DNA from: Telmatospirillum sp.
GTDB lineage: Bacteria; Pseudomonadota; Alphaproteobacteria; Rhodospirillales; Magnetospirillaceae
DNA length: 59,294 nt
Reading direction: 5' to 3'
Assembly (NCBI GenBank): GCA_031291415.1
Contig: JARLJB010000285.1
Span: forward strand, 1-59,294
Shown piece by piece: positions 34,377-43,153 of the stretch (position 1 is its first letter; every line of letters begins with the position of its first letter). The translations under genes and the position numbers were made by a program. Under the pieces are notes generated by a model. The model worked only from the letters and a program-made list of their open reading frames with translations. It was not told the origin of the DNA and made no database searches.

Positions 34377-34463
34377 CCACGGAAGCAGGGAGACCAGGGG
34401 CGAAAGACCAATGCCGGCGCAGCCGGCCTCATAGCATCTCCCTGGTTCTCAGTGTCTCCGTGG
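34377..34463. repeat. Long imperfect inverted repeat between pccB and pccA
   Basis: The left arm starts CCACGGAAGCAGGGAGACCA and the right arm, reverse-complemented, starts CCACGGAGACACTGAGAACC; both end in AGGG, giving arms of about 23 bases. The centre holds a second small palindrome, GCCGGC-GCA-GCCGGC. It looks like an intergenic palindromic element; it may also fold in the pcc mRNA. Confidence 0.55.
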
Positions 34464-34490
34464 CAAATGGCTTTTTCCGGCGTTACCCGC

Positions 34491-36023
34491 TCACAGCGGA
34501 ATGTTCCCGTGCTTGCGCCAGGGGTTTTCCTGTTTCTTGTCGCGCAGCATGGCGAGGGACCGGCAAATACGCTGCCGGGTGGCGTGCGGGCGAATGACAT
34601 CGTCGATGAAGCCCCGATGCCCGGCGACGAAGGGATTGGCAAACTTTTGCCGATATTCCTCGGTCCGTTCGGCGATCTTCTGGGGATCACCGATATCGCT
34701 GCGGAAGATGATTTCCACCGCCCCTTTCGGCCCCATCACGGCAATTTCCGCGGTCGGCCAGGCAAAATTGACGTCACCGCGCAGATGCTTGGAACTCATG
34801 ACGTCGTAGGCGCCGCCATAAGCTTTGCGGGTAATCACGGTAACCTTGGGAACGGTGCATTCGGCATAGGCGTACAGGAGCTTGGCGCCGTGTTTGATGA
34901 TGCCGGCATATTCCTGTGCCGTTCCCGGCAGGAATCCCGGCACGTCGACGAAAGTCACCAGCGGGATATTGAAGCAGTCGCAGAATCGGACGAAACGCGC
35001 CGCCTTTCGACTGGAATCGATATCGAGGCATCCCGCCAGAACCATAGGCTGATTGGCGACGATGCCGATCGTCTGCCCCTCCATACGGGCGAATCCGGTC
35101 AAAATGTTGCCGGCGAAGGCTGGCGACACCTCGAAGAAGTTACCGTCATCAACGATCTTGAGGATCAGCTCCTTCATGTCGTAAGGCCGGTTGGCGTTCT
35201 CAGGAATCAAGGTGTCGAGGCTGAGTTCACTGCGGTCGGCAGGATCGTTGGTTCGGCGCACCGGCGGCTTTTCCCGGTTGTTGGCCGGCAGGAAATCGAT
35301 GAAGTGCCGCAACTGCAGCAACGCCTCGACGTCGTTTTCGAAGGCCAGATCGGCAACGCCGGACCGCGACGTGTGGGTCACCGCGCCCCCCAGTTCCTCC
35401 GCCGTCACCGTTTCGTGAGTGACGGTCTTGGTCACCTCCGGCCCGGTGACGAACATGTAGGAGCTATCCTTGACCATGAAGATGAAGTCGGTCATCGCCG
35501 GCGAATAGACTGCGCCACCGGCACATGGCCCCATGATCAAAGAGATCTGCGGCACGACCCCCGACGCCATGACATTGCGTTGGAACACCTCGGCATAACC
35601 GGCAAGCGATGCGACGCCTTCCTGGATGCGCGCGCCGCCCGAATCGTTGAGTCCGATCACCGGAGCTCCGACCTTCAGTGCCTGATCCATGATCTTACAG
35701 ATTTTTTCGGCATGGGCTTCCGACAAGGAACCGCCGAAAACGGTAAAATCCTGGCTGAAGACGAACACCAGACGGCCGTTGATCGTGCCATAGCCGGTCA
35801 CCACGCCGTCGCCGGGAATCTGCTGATCATCCATGCCAAAGTCGTGGCAACGGTGTTCAACAAACATATCCCACTCTTCGAAAGAATTGGCGTCGAGCAA
35901 CAATTCAATACGCTCACGCGCCGTAAGCTTGCCTTTTTGGTGTTGGGATTCGATACGCTTGCTCCCGCCACCTGCGCGCGCGGCACTGCGCTTGGCCTGC
36001 AACTGCCGGACGATCTCGGTCAT
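34491..36023 (-). CDS. pccB: Propionyl-CoA carboxylase beta chain (carboxyltransferase)
   Basis: 510 aa. The N terminus [34 protein letters not shown] and [14 protein letters not shown] is diagnostic of PccB. The acyl-CoA and biotin oxyanion regions [30 protein letters not shown] and [10 protein letters not shown] are present. It transfers CO2 from carboxybiotin to propionyl-CoA, acting with PccA. It is the first gene of the pcc operon. Confidence 0.94.
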   Translation of the reverse strand: MTEIVRQLQAKRSAARAGGGSKRIESQHQKGKLTARERIELLLDANSFEEWDMFVEHRCHDFGMDDQQIPGDGVVTGYGTINGRLVFVFSQDFTVFGGSLSEAHAEKICKIMDQALKVGAPVIGLNDSGGARIQEGVASLAGYAEVFQRNVMASGVVPQISLIMGPCAGGAVYSPAMTDFIFMVKDSSYMFVTGPEVTKTVTHETVTAEELGGAVTHTSRSGVADLAFENDVEALLQLRHFIDFLPANNREKPPVRRTNDPADRSELSLDTLIPENANRPYDMKELILKIVDDGNFFEVSPAFAGNILTGFARMEGQTIGIVANQPMVLAGCLDIDSSRKAARFVRFCDCFNIPLVTFVDVPGFLPGTAQEYAGIIKHGAKLLYAYAECTVPKVTVITRKAYGGAYDVMSSKHLRGDVNFAWPTAEIAVMGPKGAVEIIFRSDIGDPQKIAERTEEYRQKFANPFVAGHRGFIDDVIRPHATRQRICRSLAMLRDKKQENPWRKHGNIPL

Positions 36024-36125
36024 GAACTCCCCCGTTCCGGTTTTTTTAAAACCCTTCTAAGAGGTCAGGGCATTCGAGATAACATCAAGCGCCCCGATGA
36101 TCCAGCGTTTTGCAAACTTAATGAC

Positions 36126-36842
36126 TTAAGGGCATGTCTTTACGCATAGATAGTTCGAAAAAGACCTAATGGCAGTAATGTCATTATGAAGCGCCTCGCG
36201 GAATTTCATCGCCTCGGCGTCTTCACCCCACAACTCATTCTGGTAAGTCTCGTCCAGTTGCGACGCGGCAAATGTCTCTTCCGCAGTCAGCCGTCCCTCC
36301 ATCAAGGCCAGTCCAAGGACGGCCGATCCCGTGGCGGCCACAGCGCTCTGCAGAGCAGCCAGACGCCAATCATCATAAGCATCGATCACCTGACGCAAGC
36401 GGGCCAGGGAGCCCTCGGGTTGCGTTACCGGGATCACGCCTCTGGTAACAACCAAGGATACGCCGAAATGGACCAACACCCAATCCACCAAAGGTTGCCA
36501 GACCTTTTCCTGACGAAGAACCAGATCCCGCGGCGTTTCAGCCCGGTAGCAAAGCAGATCCGTGCCGGCGTAACTCACGAGTTGGTCGATGATGGCGGCG
36601 CGTTCATCGGCAACGCGATCAAGCGCCGTGCTTGCCAGTTGCATAATCGGCATACTGTCCGGACGAATGACGTCGCCCTGAGCAAGCCATTCGGAGGCGA
36701 TTGCCTCGGCCAACGGCGCCTGGGTCAGGCGCAAGACTCTCCCCTCCGGCGTATGGATGATCTTGCCGTCCAGGGCGATGACGAAACCGTCGCCATCATC
36801 GGCGACAACCGCCTGGGTATAAAACCGTTTCATCGTCGCCAT
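36126..36842 (-). CDS. ATP12-family F1-ATPase assembly chaperone
   Basis: 238 aa. KRFYTQAVVADDGDGFVIAL, then IALDGKIIHTPEGRVLRL, LAEAIASEWLAQGDVI and DLLCYRAETP are characteristic of the ATP12 family, which in mitochondria holds the F1 alpha subunit before assembly. The family occurs in alphaproteobacteria and mitochondria. In related genomes it often sits near an RluA-type synthase and a HAD phosphatase, as here, though AsmA and an unknown gene are interposed. Confidence 0.9.
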   Translation of the reverse strand: MATMKRFYTQAVVADDGDGFVIALDGKIIHTPEGRVLRLTQAPLAEAIASEWLAQGDVIRPDSMPIMQLASTALDRVADERAAIIDQLVSYAGTDLLCYRAETPRDLVLRQEKVWQPLVDWVLVHFGVSLVVTRGVIPVTQPEGSLARLRQVIDAYDDWRLAALQSAVAATGSAVLGLALMEGRLTAEETFAASQLDETYQNELWGEDAEAMKFREALHNDITAIRSFSNYLCVKTCP

Positions 36843-36868
36843 GCCACGCCACCCATCGTTTTCGGCCG

Positions 36869-36999
36869 TTAGGGCCTGTCGCGAAATTATCGCTCCAGGC
36901 CCTAAAGTTCCACATGACGCCTGCGCTCCGCTCCGGCGGGCTCAAACGCCGCTCGGGCTTAGGGCCTGTTGATTCGATAATTTAGCAACAGGCCGTTAA
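36869..36999. repeat. Pair of palindromic units between ATP12 and AsmA genes
   Basis: TTAGGGCCTG (36869-36878) pairs with CAGGCCCTAA (36896-36905). A second unit starts TTAGGGCCTGTTG (36959) and ends CAACAGGCCGTTAA (36986-36999). Both share TTAGGGCCTGT at the same end, and the second covers the AsmA stop codon. Between them GAGCCCGCCGGAGCGGAGCG (minus strand) is also palindrome-like. This is the arrangement of paired REP-type elements. Confidence 0.5.
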
Positions 37000-39218
37000 T
37001 CCCCGAACAGCCCCTGTACCGCTTTGCCAACTTCCCCGACGACGCCCTTGCCACCGGATTTTTTCGGCGGCGGAGCTTTTTTCGGCTGGCTGAGCGCTGC
37101 GACACAAGGGTTGACCTCGTCACTTCCAGAAGAAACCAGCGGCAGCAATGCACCGATCGGACCGAGAGCCACTCCGGCTGCGACGCCGGCGACGCCCTTG
37201 ACGATCGCCCCCCGATTGGGAGTAACCGTCGGATGGGCAAGCGTTCCACCGACGTCCAACGGCAAAGCCAGGCTCAAAAGACTGGTATCCTTTGGCTTCG
37301 GAGCAACTGTCAGGTCGAGGACCTCGTTGGCAAGATTGATGCTGCCCTGCCCGCTCACTGTCATCACGTCGGTGTCGAACAGCAAAGCCTCGCTGTGGGC
37401 CATGCCGTCGGCGATGGTGAAACGACTGACCAGACATTGCATCTCGGTGTTCTTCTGCTGCGTCCAGGGAGCCAGTTGACGAAGCACATCAAGCGCGATC
37501 ACGTCGGCATAAGCGTTGTCGAGCGTCGCCTTGTCGCTCACTACCGTCATTTCGCCGTTCAGTCTGGCCAGCACCGCGCGTATCGAGTTGCCATTACCCT
37601 TGAGCACGGCATGCAACGTGGTTTTGCCGCCATGAACCCCTTGCGAAACATTGAACCCCTTAAGGAGATCGCCCATACGGACTTTTTCGGCGTCGGCGTT
37701 CAGGCTGACATTGGCGATCTTGCCCGACGCGTCGATCATCAGTGAACCACTGGCTTTGCCTCCGGCAAGCGCCGCAACCTTGGGAGTCAGCACCAACCGA
37801 CCGCCTTTGTCGGAAAGCGCGATTTCCACGTGCTGGGCGGTCAGGCCGTCGTCGATCACCCTGTCTATTTTCCAAGACAGATCGGCATCAGCCACGCCGA
37901 TGGCAGCAAGTGGCATCGGATCGTCGGGGAACAGCCGGCTCGCCTCAGCTCGCGCTTTGGGCGGTTCGCTCTTGCCGCCGCCCGACAGTTCGGCCAGATC
38001 CAATTGGGACGACGTCAAGCGGGCCTCGACGGACGGTCGACCGGCACGCACCCGCACCGTGATATCGCCGGCGAGATCGCTGTGCCCAAGGGCGAACTTG
38101 ATCTCCCCCAACCGCCAACCGCCATCGGCGTCGGTCAGATGGGCCGATCCTTTGACCGGACCGATCACCGGAAGCGACAGATCAAGCCCCCGGTTGAGAC
38201 CGCTGATGTTTTCCCCCTCGGCGAAGAGAACGAGATCGACGCCCTCGCCCGATACCGGCGTTTTGATCGTTCCTTTGGCCGTCAGGGCCAACATGTCCCG
38301 ACGTCCCAGTGCCGCGTCAATGTTGACCAGGCTGGGCGAGGCCACTGGACCGATGACACCGAGTGCGATCCGCGCGGCGCCCAGCGACGGCAGCGAATAT
38401 CCCGCCAGCTTCACCGCCTCGGCCAATTCGGTGGCATCCGCAGTCACCTGCAGCGACAGAATGGTTCCCCGTGCCTTGTCGACGCTAACCGTGCCATTGG
38501 TGGTCGCCACCAGTCCGGGCAGAACCGCCTTCAGTTTCACAGGATAGGGTTTCCCCGGGGTCAGAAGACCGTTCATCGGTCCGAGAACGCCGCTGATTTC
38601 GCCATGCTGACCATTCCAGGAACCACGCGCATGCAAACCGATCGGAGCGGCCAGGGTATCGGCGTCGGCGGAAAATTGCTCAATGGCGATGGTGTCGGTA
38701 CGCGCGGTTCCGGCGTCGCGGTAGGTGATCAGCCCATGGTCGATGCTGACCTGACCGACCTTGAAGGTCGTCGGAGTACGCGCTCCCTCGATCGCCGACG
38801 TGGACGCCGCCGCCGAAGCCTGCGGGCCGAAGTCCCAGTTGACCTGTCCGGCACTGTTGCGTTCAAGCAGGATGTCCGGACCGCTGAGCTGGAGCCGGTT
38901 GAGTCGGACCTCTCTGACCAACAAGGGCAATAGGCCGATATCGGCGCGCAGGCGCTGCAGGCGCATCATGTCGGGGCGCGATCCCCACGGCGCGTTGGAC
39001 AGAGTGACGTCTTCGGCGATCAGCGCCGGCGTCAGCGACAGTTTGAGCGACAGTTTTCCACGGATGGCAAGATCGCGACCGGTCGCCGCCTTTGCCGCCT
39101 GAACCAGGACCTCCCGGTAGGTATTGACGTCGATTGACTTGACGACGGCGATCAGCGCGACAATTAGGACCAGGGCGCCGACGCCGGCCAGTTTCAAGAC
39201 CGTTCCCAGGCGCATCAC
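36996..39218 (-). CDS. AsmA-family inner-membrane protein
   Basis: 740 aa. One N-terminal transmembrane helix (LKLAGVGALVLIVALIAVV) is followed by the AsmA opening SIDVNTYREVLVQAAKAATGRDLAIRG, split here for length, and a long beta-rich periplasmic body ending in the AsmA C domain (LRQLAPWTQQKNTEMQCLV, VSGQGSINLANEVLDL). These proteins resemble lipid-transfer VPS13-like bridges and affect outer-membrane homeostasis. Its start overlaps the stop of the HAD phosphatase gene by 4 bases. A Lys/Pro-rich segment precedes the C terminus. Confidence 0.88.
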   Translation of the reverse strand: MMRLGTVLKLAGVGALVLIVALIAVVKSIDVNTYREVLVQAAKAATGRDLAIRGKLSLKLSLTPALIAEDVTLSNAPWGSRPDMMRLQRLRADIGLLPLLVREVRLNRLQLSGPDILLERNSAGQVNWDFGPQASAAASTSAIEGARTPTTFKVGQVSIDHGLITYRDAGTARTDTIAIEQFSADADTLAAPIGLHARGSWNGQHGEISGVLGPMNGLLTPGKPYPVKLKAVLPGLVATTNGTVSVDKARGTILSLQVTADATELAEAVKLAGYSLPSLGAARIALGVIGPVASPSLVNIDAALGRRDMLALTAKGTIKTPVSGEGVDLVLFAEGENISGLNRGLDLSLPVIGPVKGSAHLTDADGGWRLGEIKFALGHSDLAGDITVRVRAGRPSVEARLTSSQLDLAELSGGGKSEPPKARAEASRLFPDDPMPLAAIGVADADLSWKIDRVIDDGLTAQHVEIALSDKGGRLVLTPKVAALAGGKASGSLMIDASGKIANVSLNADAEKVRMGDLLKGFNVSQGVHGGKTTLHAVLKGNGNSIRAVLARLNGEMTVVSDKATLDNAYADVIALDVLRQLAPWTQQKNTEMQCLVSRFTIADGMAHSEALLFDTDVMTVSGQGSINLANEVLDLTVAPKPKDTSLLSLALPLDVGGTLAHPTVTPNRGAIVKGVAGVAAGVALGPIGALLPLVSSGSDEVNPCVAALSQPKKAPPPKKSGGKGVVGEVGKAVQGLFGD

Positions 39219-39892
39219 ACACTCTCCAGCAAAGACGATATCCCGGCTGGCAGGGCTTTCCAGTCGTCGACCACGATCTGGGCGCCTGCCCTCCGCAATT
39301 CGTCCACGGGATGGTAGCCCCAGGCCACGCCGGCGGCGAATGCTCCCGCCGCTCGCCCCATCAGCATGTCGAACGTCGTGTCCCCGATCATCACCGATCG
39401 ACCGGGCTCGGCGCCAGCCTCCTGCATTGCCCGCAGCACCATACCGGGATGAGGTTTTCCGGGATTTCCGTCGGCGGTCTGGTGCGTGACGAAACGGCCA
39501 TGCAACCCGTGGCGCTCGATCATCGCCTCAAGCCCGCGACGCGACTTGCCGGTCGCAATTCCCAGGATCCAGCCATCGGCTTCGAGCCGGTTCAGAGCAT
39601 CCGCGACACCGGGGAACAAAGGTTCGGTGTGATCCGGTCGCGACCGGAGCGTGAAAAAGGCGTCCCGGTAGCTTTGGGCGATCGCCTGATGCAGGGACGG
39701 ATCCTGGTTCGGCAACAACGTCGCCGCCGCCTCGACCAGCGACAAACCGATGATGCGGCGCACCGCCCCTGAATCGGGCGTCGCAAGGCCATTGGCCACA
39801 AAGGCCTGGGTCATGGCGGCAATGATGTTGTGCTGGCTGTCGATAAGAGTCCCGTCGACATCGAAAATCGCGAGACGTAGAGGGGCAAGCAT
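39215..39892 (-). CDS. HAD-superfamily phosphatase, phosphoglycolate phosphatase-like
   Basis: 225 aa. Motif I FDVDGTLIDS has the nucleophile Asp11 and Asp13; GIATGKSRRGLEAM is motif II, GKPHPGM supplies the lysine, and IGDTTFDMLMG is motif IV, so all four are intact. It resembles Gph phosphatases of subfamily IA. ATG 39892 is chosen because motif I normally starts about 10 residues in. It overlaps the AsmA gene by 4 bases. Confidence 0.88.
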   Translation of the reverse strand: MLAPLRLAIFDVDGTLIDSQHNIIAAMTQAFVANGLATPDSGAVRRIIGLSLVEAAATLLPNQDPSLHQAIAQSYRDAFFTLRSRPDHTEPLFPGVADALNRLEADGWILGIATGKSRRGLEAMIERHGLHGRFVTHQTADGNPGKPHPGMVLRAMQEAGAEPGRSVMIGDTTFDMLMGRAAGAFAAGVAWGYHPVDELRRAGAQIVVDDWKALPAGISSLLESV

Positions 39893-40001
39893 GGACAACC
39901 TTATTCTTTTGTTTCGCGCAAGTTTAGCCGGATTTGCCCAAGCTGTCACCGCCACCCGAAAGGGCGCTCGCCACAAAGCTTGCTGCCGTCATGTGGTCAA
40001 A

Positions 40002-40778
40002 TCATGGCGCGGGCTCGTCCAGGGCCGTGAACAGATGGGCGAAAGCCCGTTCCGGCGTCGTTCCGAAATCCTTCTCGAAAGCGGCCAGATCGGTCGGCGA
40101 CAGCCGCCGCAAGCCGCCAAACAGACAGGAGAACATCACGTTGAACTCGGTAACGCCGAAGGATGACGGATCATCGACGGCGGTTCCCGAATGACGGGGC
40201 AGAAACGCGTTGGAGGCGATGCTGACCGCCTGTGGACGATTTTGCATGAGGCCGATAAACCACTCGCGACGGGCATCGAAACGTCGAAAGCTCTCGGCGA
40301 TGCGGATCAAGACCGCCCACAACACCAGCTTGGCGTCAGGGTCGTTATAGAAACTGTCCCAGGAAAAAGCCAAGGGATCCGGATCGCGGTGTTCGGCCAG
40401 TAATTCGGCGCAACGACGGGCCAGCACGTCGCGCGCGTCGCCCAGCACCAGATGCAGAAATGAAAAATAATTGACCAGCATATCCCGCGACAGGCGGCCG
40501 TCGTTAAGCGGCTCGGTCAATGGGTGGGTCAGCAGGCGGTAAAAGGGATCCCCCCGTTTCTGACGCACCAGTTCCTTTTCCGCGGCATCCAGCAAATCGC
40601 GATGGGCGTCGGCCAGGATTCGCCCAAGTTGCGGAGATGCCAGAAAAGCCTGCGCGGATTGATGCAATTGCCGGGAATCGAGCGGGCCGCCGCGGGATTG
40701 GTCCTCCACTTGGCGCAGATATTTGAACAAAAGACTTTCAACCATCTGCCGCAGTGCCGCCCGGCCGTTAGCGCTCAT
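40002..40778 (-). CDS. Protein of unknown function, 258 aa, coupled to the pseudouridine synthase gene
   Basis: Predominantly helical and soluble. Segments LFKYLRQVEDQSRGG, LVNYFSFLHLVLGDARDVLA, FYNDPDAKLVLWAVLIRIAE and FNVMFSCLFGGLRRLSPTDL are distinctive, but no family is recognised. Its start overlaps the end of the RluC-type gene by 4 bases, so it is translated with it. No signal peptide. Length and composition look like those of a conserved host gene. Confidence 0.7.
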   Translation of the reverse strand: MSANGRAALRQMVESLLFKYLRQVEDQSRGGPLDSRQLHQSAQAFLASPQLGRILADAHRDLLDAAEKELVRQKRGDPFYRLLTHPLTEPLNDGRLSRDMLVNYFSFLHLVLGDARDVLARRCAELLAEHRDPDPLAFSWDSFYNDPDAKLVLWAVLIRIAESFRRFDARREWFIGLMQNRPQAVSIASNAFLPRHSGTAVDDPSSFGVTEFNVMFSCLFGGLRRLSPTDLAAFEKDFGTTPERAFAHLFTALDEPAP

Positions 40779-41809
40779 TCAGGATCCTCCTCAAAGGCCT
40801 CGAAGGGCTCTCCGGCAATCGCCAGCTCGAAGCCGAAGAATGCGAAGCTGGTGAGCATATGGGGTGGCAAGGGGGCGACCACCTTGATCAATCCCTTTCT
40901 GGGGTGAGGAATCTCAATGGCCCGCGCATGAAGATGCAGTTTCCGGCTGACCCCCTGGCCGGCCAGATAAGCCTCCTGGCCGCCGTATTTTCCGTCGCCC
41001 TGGATGGGGGTTCCCAACAGGGCGCAATGGGCGCGAAGCTGATGGGTCCGCCCGGTCCGCGGCTCCAGCTCCAACCAGGCGGCCTTCTTCAGGGCGCGGT
41101 CAACGACACGGTAGTAGGTCACCGCCCGACGCCCCTCCTCCTCGTCAACGGCAACTTTGTCGCCACCCTTGTTGCCGGGCAACCGCCCGGCCATTTTGGC
41201 CAGCGGAGCGTCAATGCGCCCTTGCGGATATCGCGGGACGCCGACGACCAGCGCCCAGTAGCATTTCCGTGCCGCGCGGCTACGGAATGACGCGGCCAAC
41301 TTGGCGGTTGCCGCTGCAGTGCGGCCGAGAAGCAATACGCCGCTGGTGTCTTTGTCCAGACGGTGCACCAGACGGGGACGTTCCGCGGCATCAAAGGTCA
41401 GGACGTCCAGCATGCCGTCGAGATGCTTCTCCATATTGGTGCCGCCCTGCACGGCAAGCCCGGCCGGCTTGTTCAACACCAGCACGTCGTCGTCCTTGTA
41501 GAGGATGGCGTCGCGCAGAGCCCGCGCCTCGGCGTCATCGACCTTCGGCGCCGCCTTTATCGTCGGGGCGGGAAGATCGGTCAGCGGCGGAACGCGGACA
41601 GCCTGGCCGGCATCCAGACGTTGGTTGGATTTCGCCCGCTTGCCGTCGACTCGGATGTGCCCGGTTCGCAGCAGGCGCTCCAACATGCCGTGCGCGAGCT
41701 GGGGAAAATGCCGCTTGAACCAGCGATCAAGGCGGATCTCCGCTTCGTCCTCAGCGACATTCAGGGTTTGCACAGCCTTAGCGTTCGGCTCGTCTTGCAT
41801 TCGGGTCAC
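40775..41809 (-). CDS. RluC/RluA-family 23S rRNA pseudouridine synthase
   Basis: 344 aa. An N-terminal S4 RNA-binding domain (LDRWFKRHFPQLAHGMLERL, HIRVDGKRAKSNQRLDAG) precedes the catalytic domain. Motif II HRLDKDTSG (149-157) contains the catalytic Asp152. The C-terminal LELEPRTGRTHQLRAH is also typical. Family and length point to RluC (23S rRNA sites 955/2504/2580 in E. coli numbering), but the exact site is not provable here. It overlaps rarA by 4 bases and the unknown 258-aa gene by 4. Confidence 0.9.
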   Translation of the reverse strand: MTRMQDEPNAKAVQTLNVAEDEAEIRLDRWFKRHFPQLAHGMLERLLRTGHIRVDGKRAKSNQRLDAGQAVRVPPLTDLPAPTIKAAPKVDDAEARALRDAILYKDDDVLVLNKPAGLAVQGGTNMEKHLDGMLDVLTFDAAERPRLVHRLDKDTSGVLLLGRTAAATAKLAASFRSRAARKCYWALVVGVPRYPQGRIDAPLAKMAGRLPGNKGGDKVAVDEEEGRRAVTYYRVVDRALKKAAWLELEPRTGRTHQLRAHCALLGTPIQGDGKYGGQEAYLAGQGVSRKLHLHARAIEIPHPRKGLIKVVAPLPPHMLTSFAFFGFELAIAGEPFEAFEEDPE

Positions 41810-43134
41810 TCTTCCTTGGTATCCGCTGCCCGGCGGCGCAATTTGTTCCAGTAGTCGAGCCGTTTGCGGATATCCCGCTCAAAGCCCCGCTCGACCGGCT
41901 CGTAGAAGGCACGCCGGGGCATGCCCTCTGGAAAGTAGTTCTGCCCCGAAAACCCCTCGGCGGTGTCGTGATCATAGACATAGCCGTCGCTATAACCCAT
42001 GTCCTTCATCATCCGGGTCGGTGCGTTCAGGATATGCATCGGGGGCATCAACGAACCGGTTTCGCGAGCGGCTTTGGTAACCGCCTTGAAGGCCCGGTAG
42101 ACGGCGTTCGATTTCGGCGCAGTACCGAGATAGACGACGAGTTGCGCCAACGCCAGTTCGCCCTCCGGACTGCCCAACCGTTCATAGACGTCCCAGGCAG
42201 CCAAAGCCTGGACCACCGCCTGCGGATCAGCCAAGCCGATGTCCTCGACGGCAAAACGGGTCAGACGGCGCGCGATGAACAGCGGGTCCTCGCCGCCCGC
42301 CAACATGCGGGCCATCCAGTAGAGCGCCGCGTCGGTATCCGAACCGCGCAAGGATTTGTGCAGCGCGCTGATCAGATTGTAATGTCCCTCCTGCGCCTTG
42401 TCATAGAGCGGCGCCCGTTTCTGCACGGCGGCAGCCAGAGTCTTGGCATCGAACGGCTGTTTGGGCGTAAGCGCGTCGATCTGCTCGGCCATGTTCAACA
42501 GATAACGGCCATCACCGTCGGCCATGGCCCGGAGCGCCGCCCGTCCCTCGGCATCGACGGGTAACCGCCGTCCGGTCAACCCTTCGACGCGGACCAACAA
42601 CTTTTCCAGCGCCTCGTCGTCGAGGCGACGCAAGACCAGCACCTGGACCCGCGACAGCAACGCCGCGTTCAACTCGAAGGAGGGGTTCTCCGTCGTCGCA
42701 CCGACCAGAATGACCGTTCCATCCTCGACATAAGGCAGGAACCCGTCCTGTTGCGCACGATTGAAACGATGAATTTCATCGACGAACAATAACGTGCCCT
42801 GCCCGACGGCGCGCCTTTTGGCGGCGCCATCGAAGACCTTGCGCAGGTCGGCCACCCCGGAAAAGACGGCCGACAACGGCTCGAAGACAAGGTCCGTCTG
42901 CTCGGCCAGCAACCGTGCGATTGTCGTCTTGCCGCAACCCGGAGGTCCCCAAAGGACAATCGACGACAACCGTCCCATGGCCACCATGCGGGCCAACGGT
43001 CCTTCGGCACCGACGAGATGATCCTGGCCGACCACCTCGTCCAGTCGCGTCGGTCGCAACCTGTCGGCAAGCGGTCGCGGCGCCTGGTCGTCGAACAAGC
43101 CTCCGCTCCCCGTCGGCCCTTTGCCCTGACTCAT
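41806..43134 (-). CDS. rarA: Replication-associated recombination protein A (AAA+ ATPase)
   Basis: 442 aa. Walker A is GPPGCGKT (63-70), Walker B is LLFVDEIHRFNRAQQD, then sensor-1 VGATTENPSFELNAALLSR. The C-terminal tetramerisation part has SLRGSDTDAALYWMARML, GEDPLFIARRLTRFAVEDIG and HILNAPTRMMKDMGY. It acts at stalled replication forks. 19 bases separate its ATG from the protease stop, so the two are probably one transcript. Confidence 0.95.
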   Translation of the reverse strand: MSQGKGPTGSGGLFDDQAPRPLADRLRPTRLDEVVGQDHLVGAEGPLARMVAMGRLSSIVLWGPPGCGKTTIARLLAEQTDLVFEPLSAVFSGVADLRKVFDGAAKRRAVGQGTLLFVDEIHRFNRAQQDGFLPYVEDGTVILVGATTENPSFELNAALLSRVQVLVLRRLDDEALEKLLVRVEGLTGRRLPVDAEGRAALRAMADGDGRYLLNMAEQIDALTPKQPFDAKTLAAAVQKRAPLYDKAQEGHYNLISALHKSLRGSDTDAALYWMARMLAGGEDPLFIARRLTRFAVEDIGLADPQAVVQALAAWDVYERLGSPEGELALAQLVVYLGTAPKSNAVYRAFKAVTKAARETGSLMPPMHILNAPTRMMKDMGYSDGYVYDHDTAEGFSGQNYFPEGMPRRAFYEPVERGFERDIRKRLDYWNKLRRRAADTKEE

Positions 43135-43153
43135 CGCCGAACCGTCGCCCTTT

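Noticed and set aside
32394-36149. Two long plus-strand open frames opposite pccA and pccB
   Set aside because: Both are antisense to clear carboxylase genes, lack ribosome sites and have compositions typical of reverse-frame shadows.
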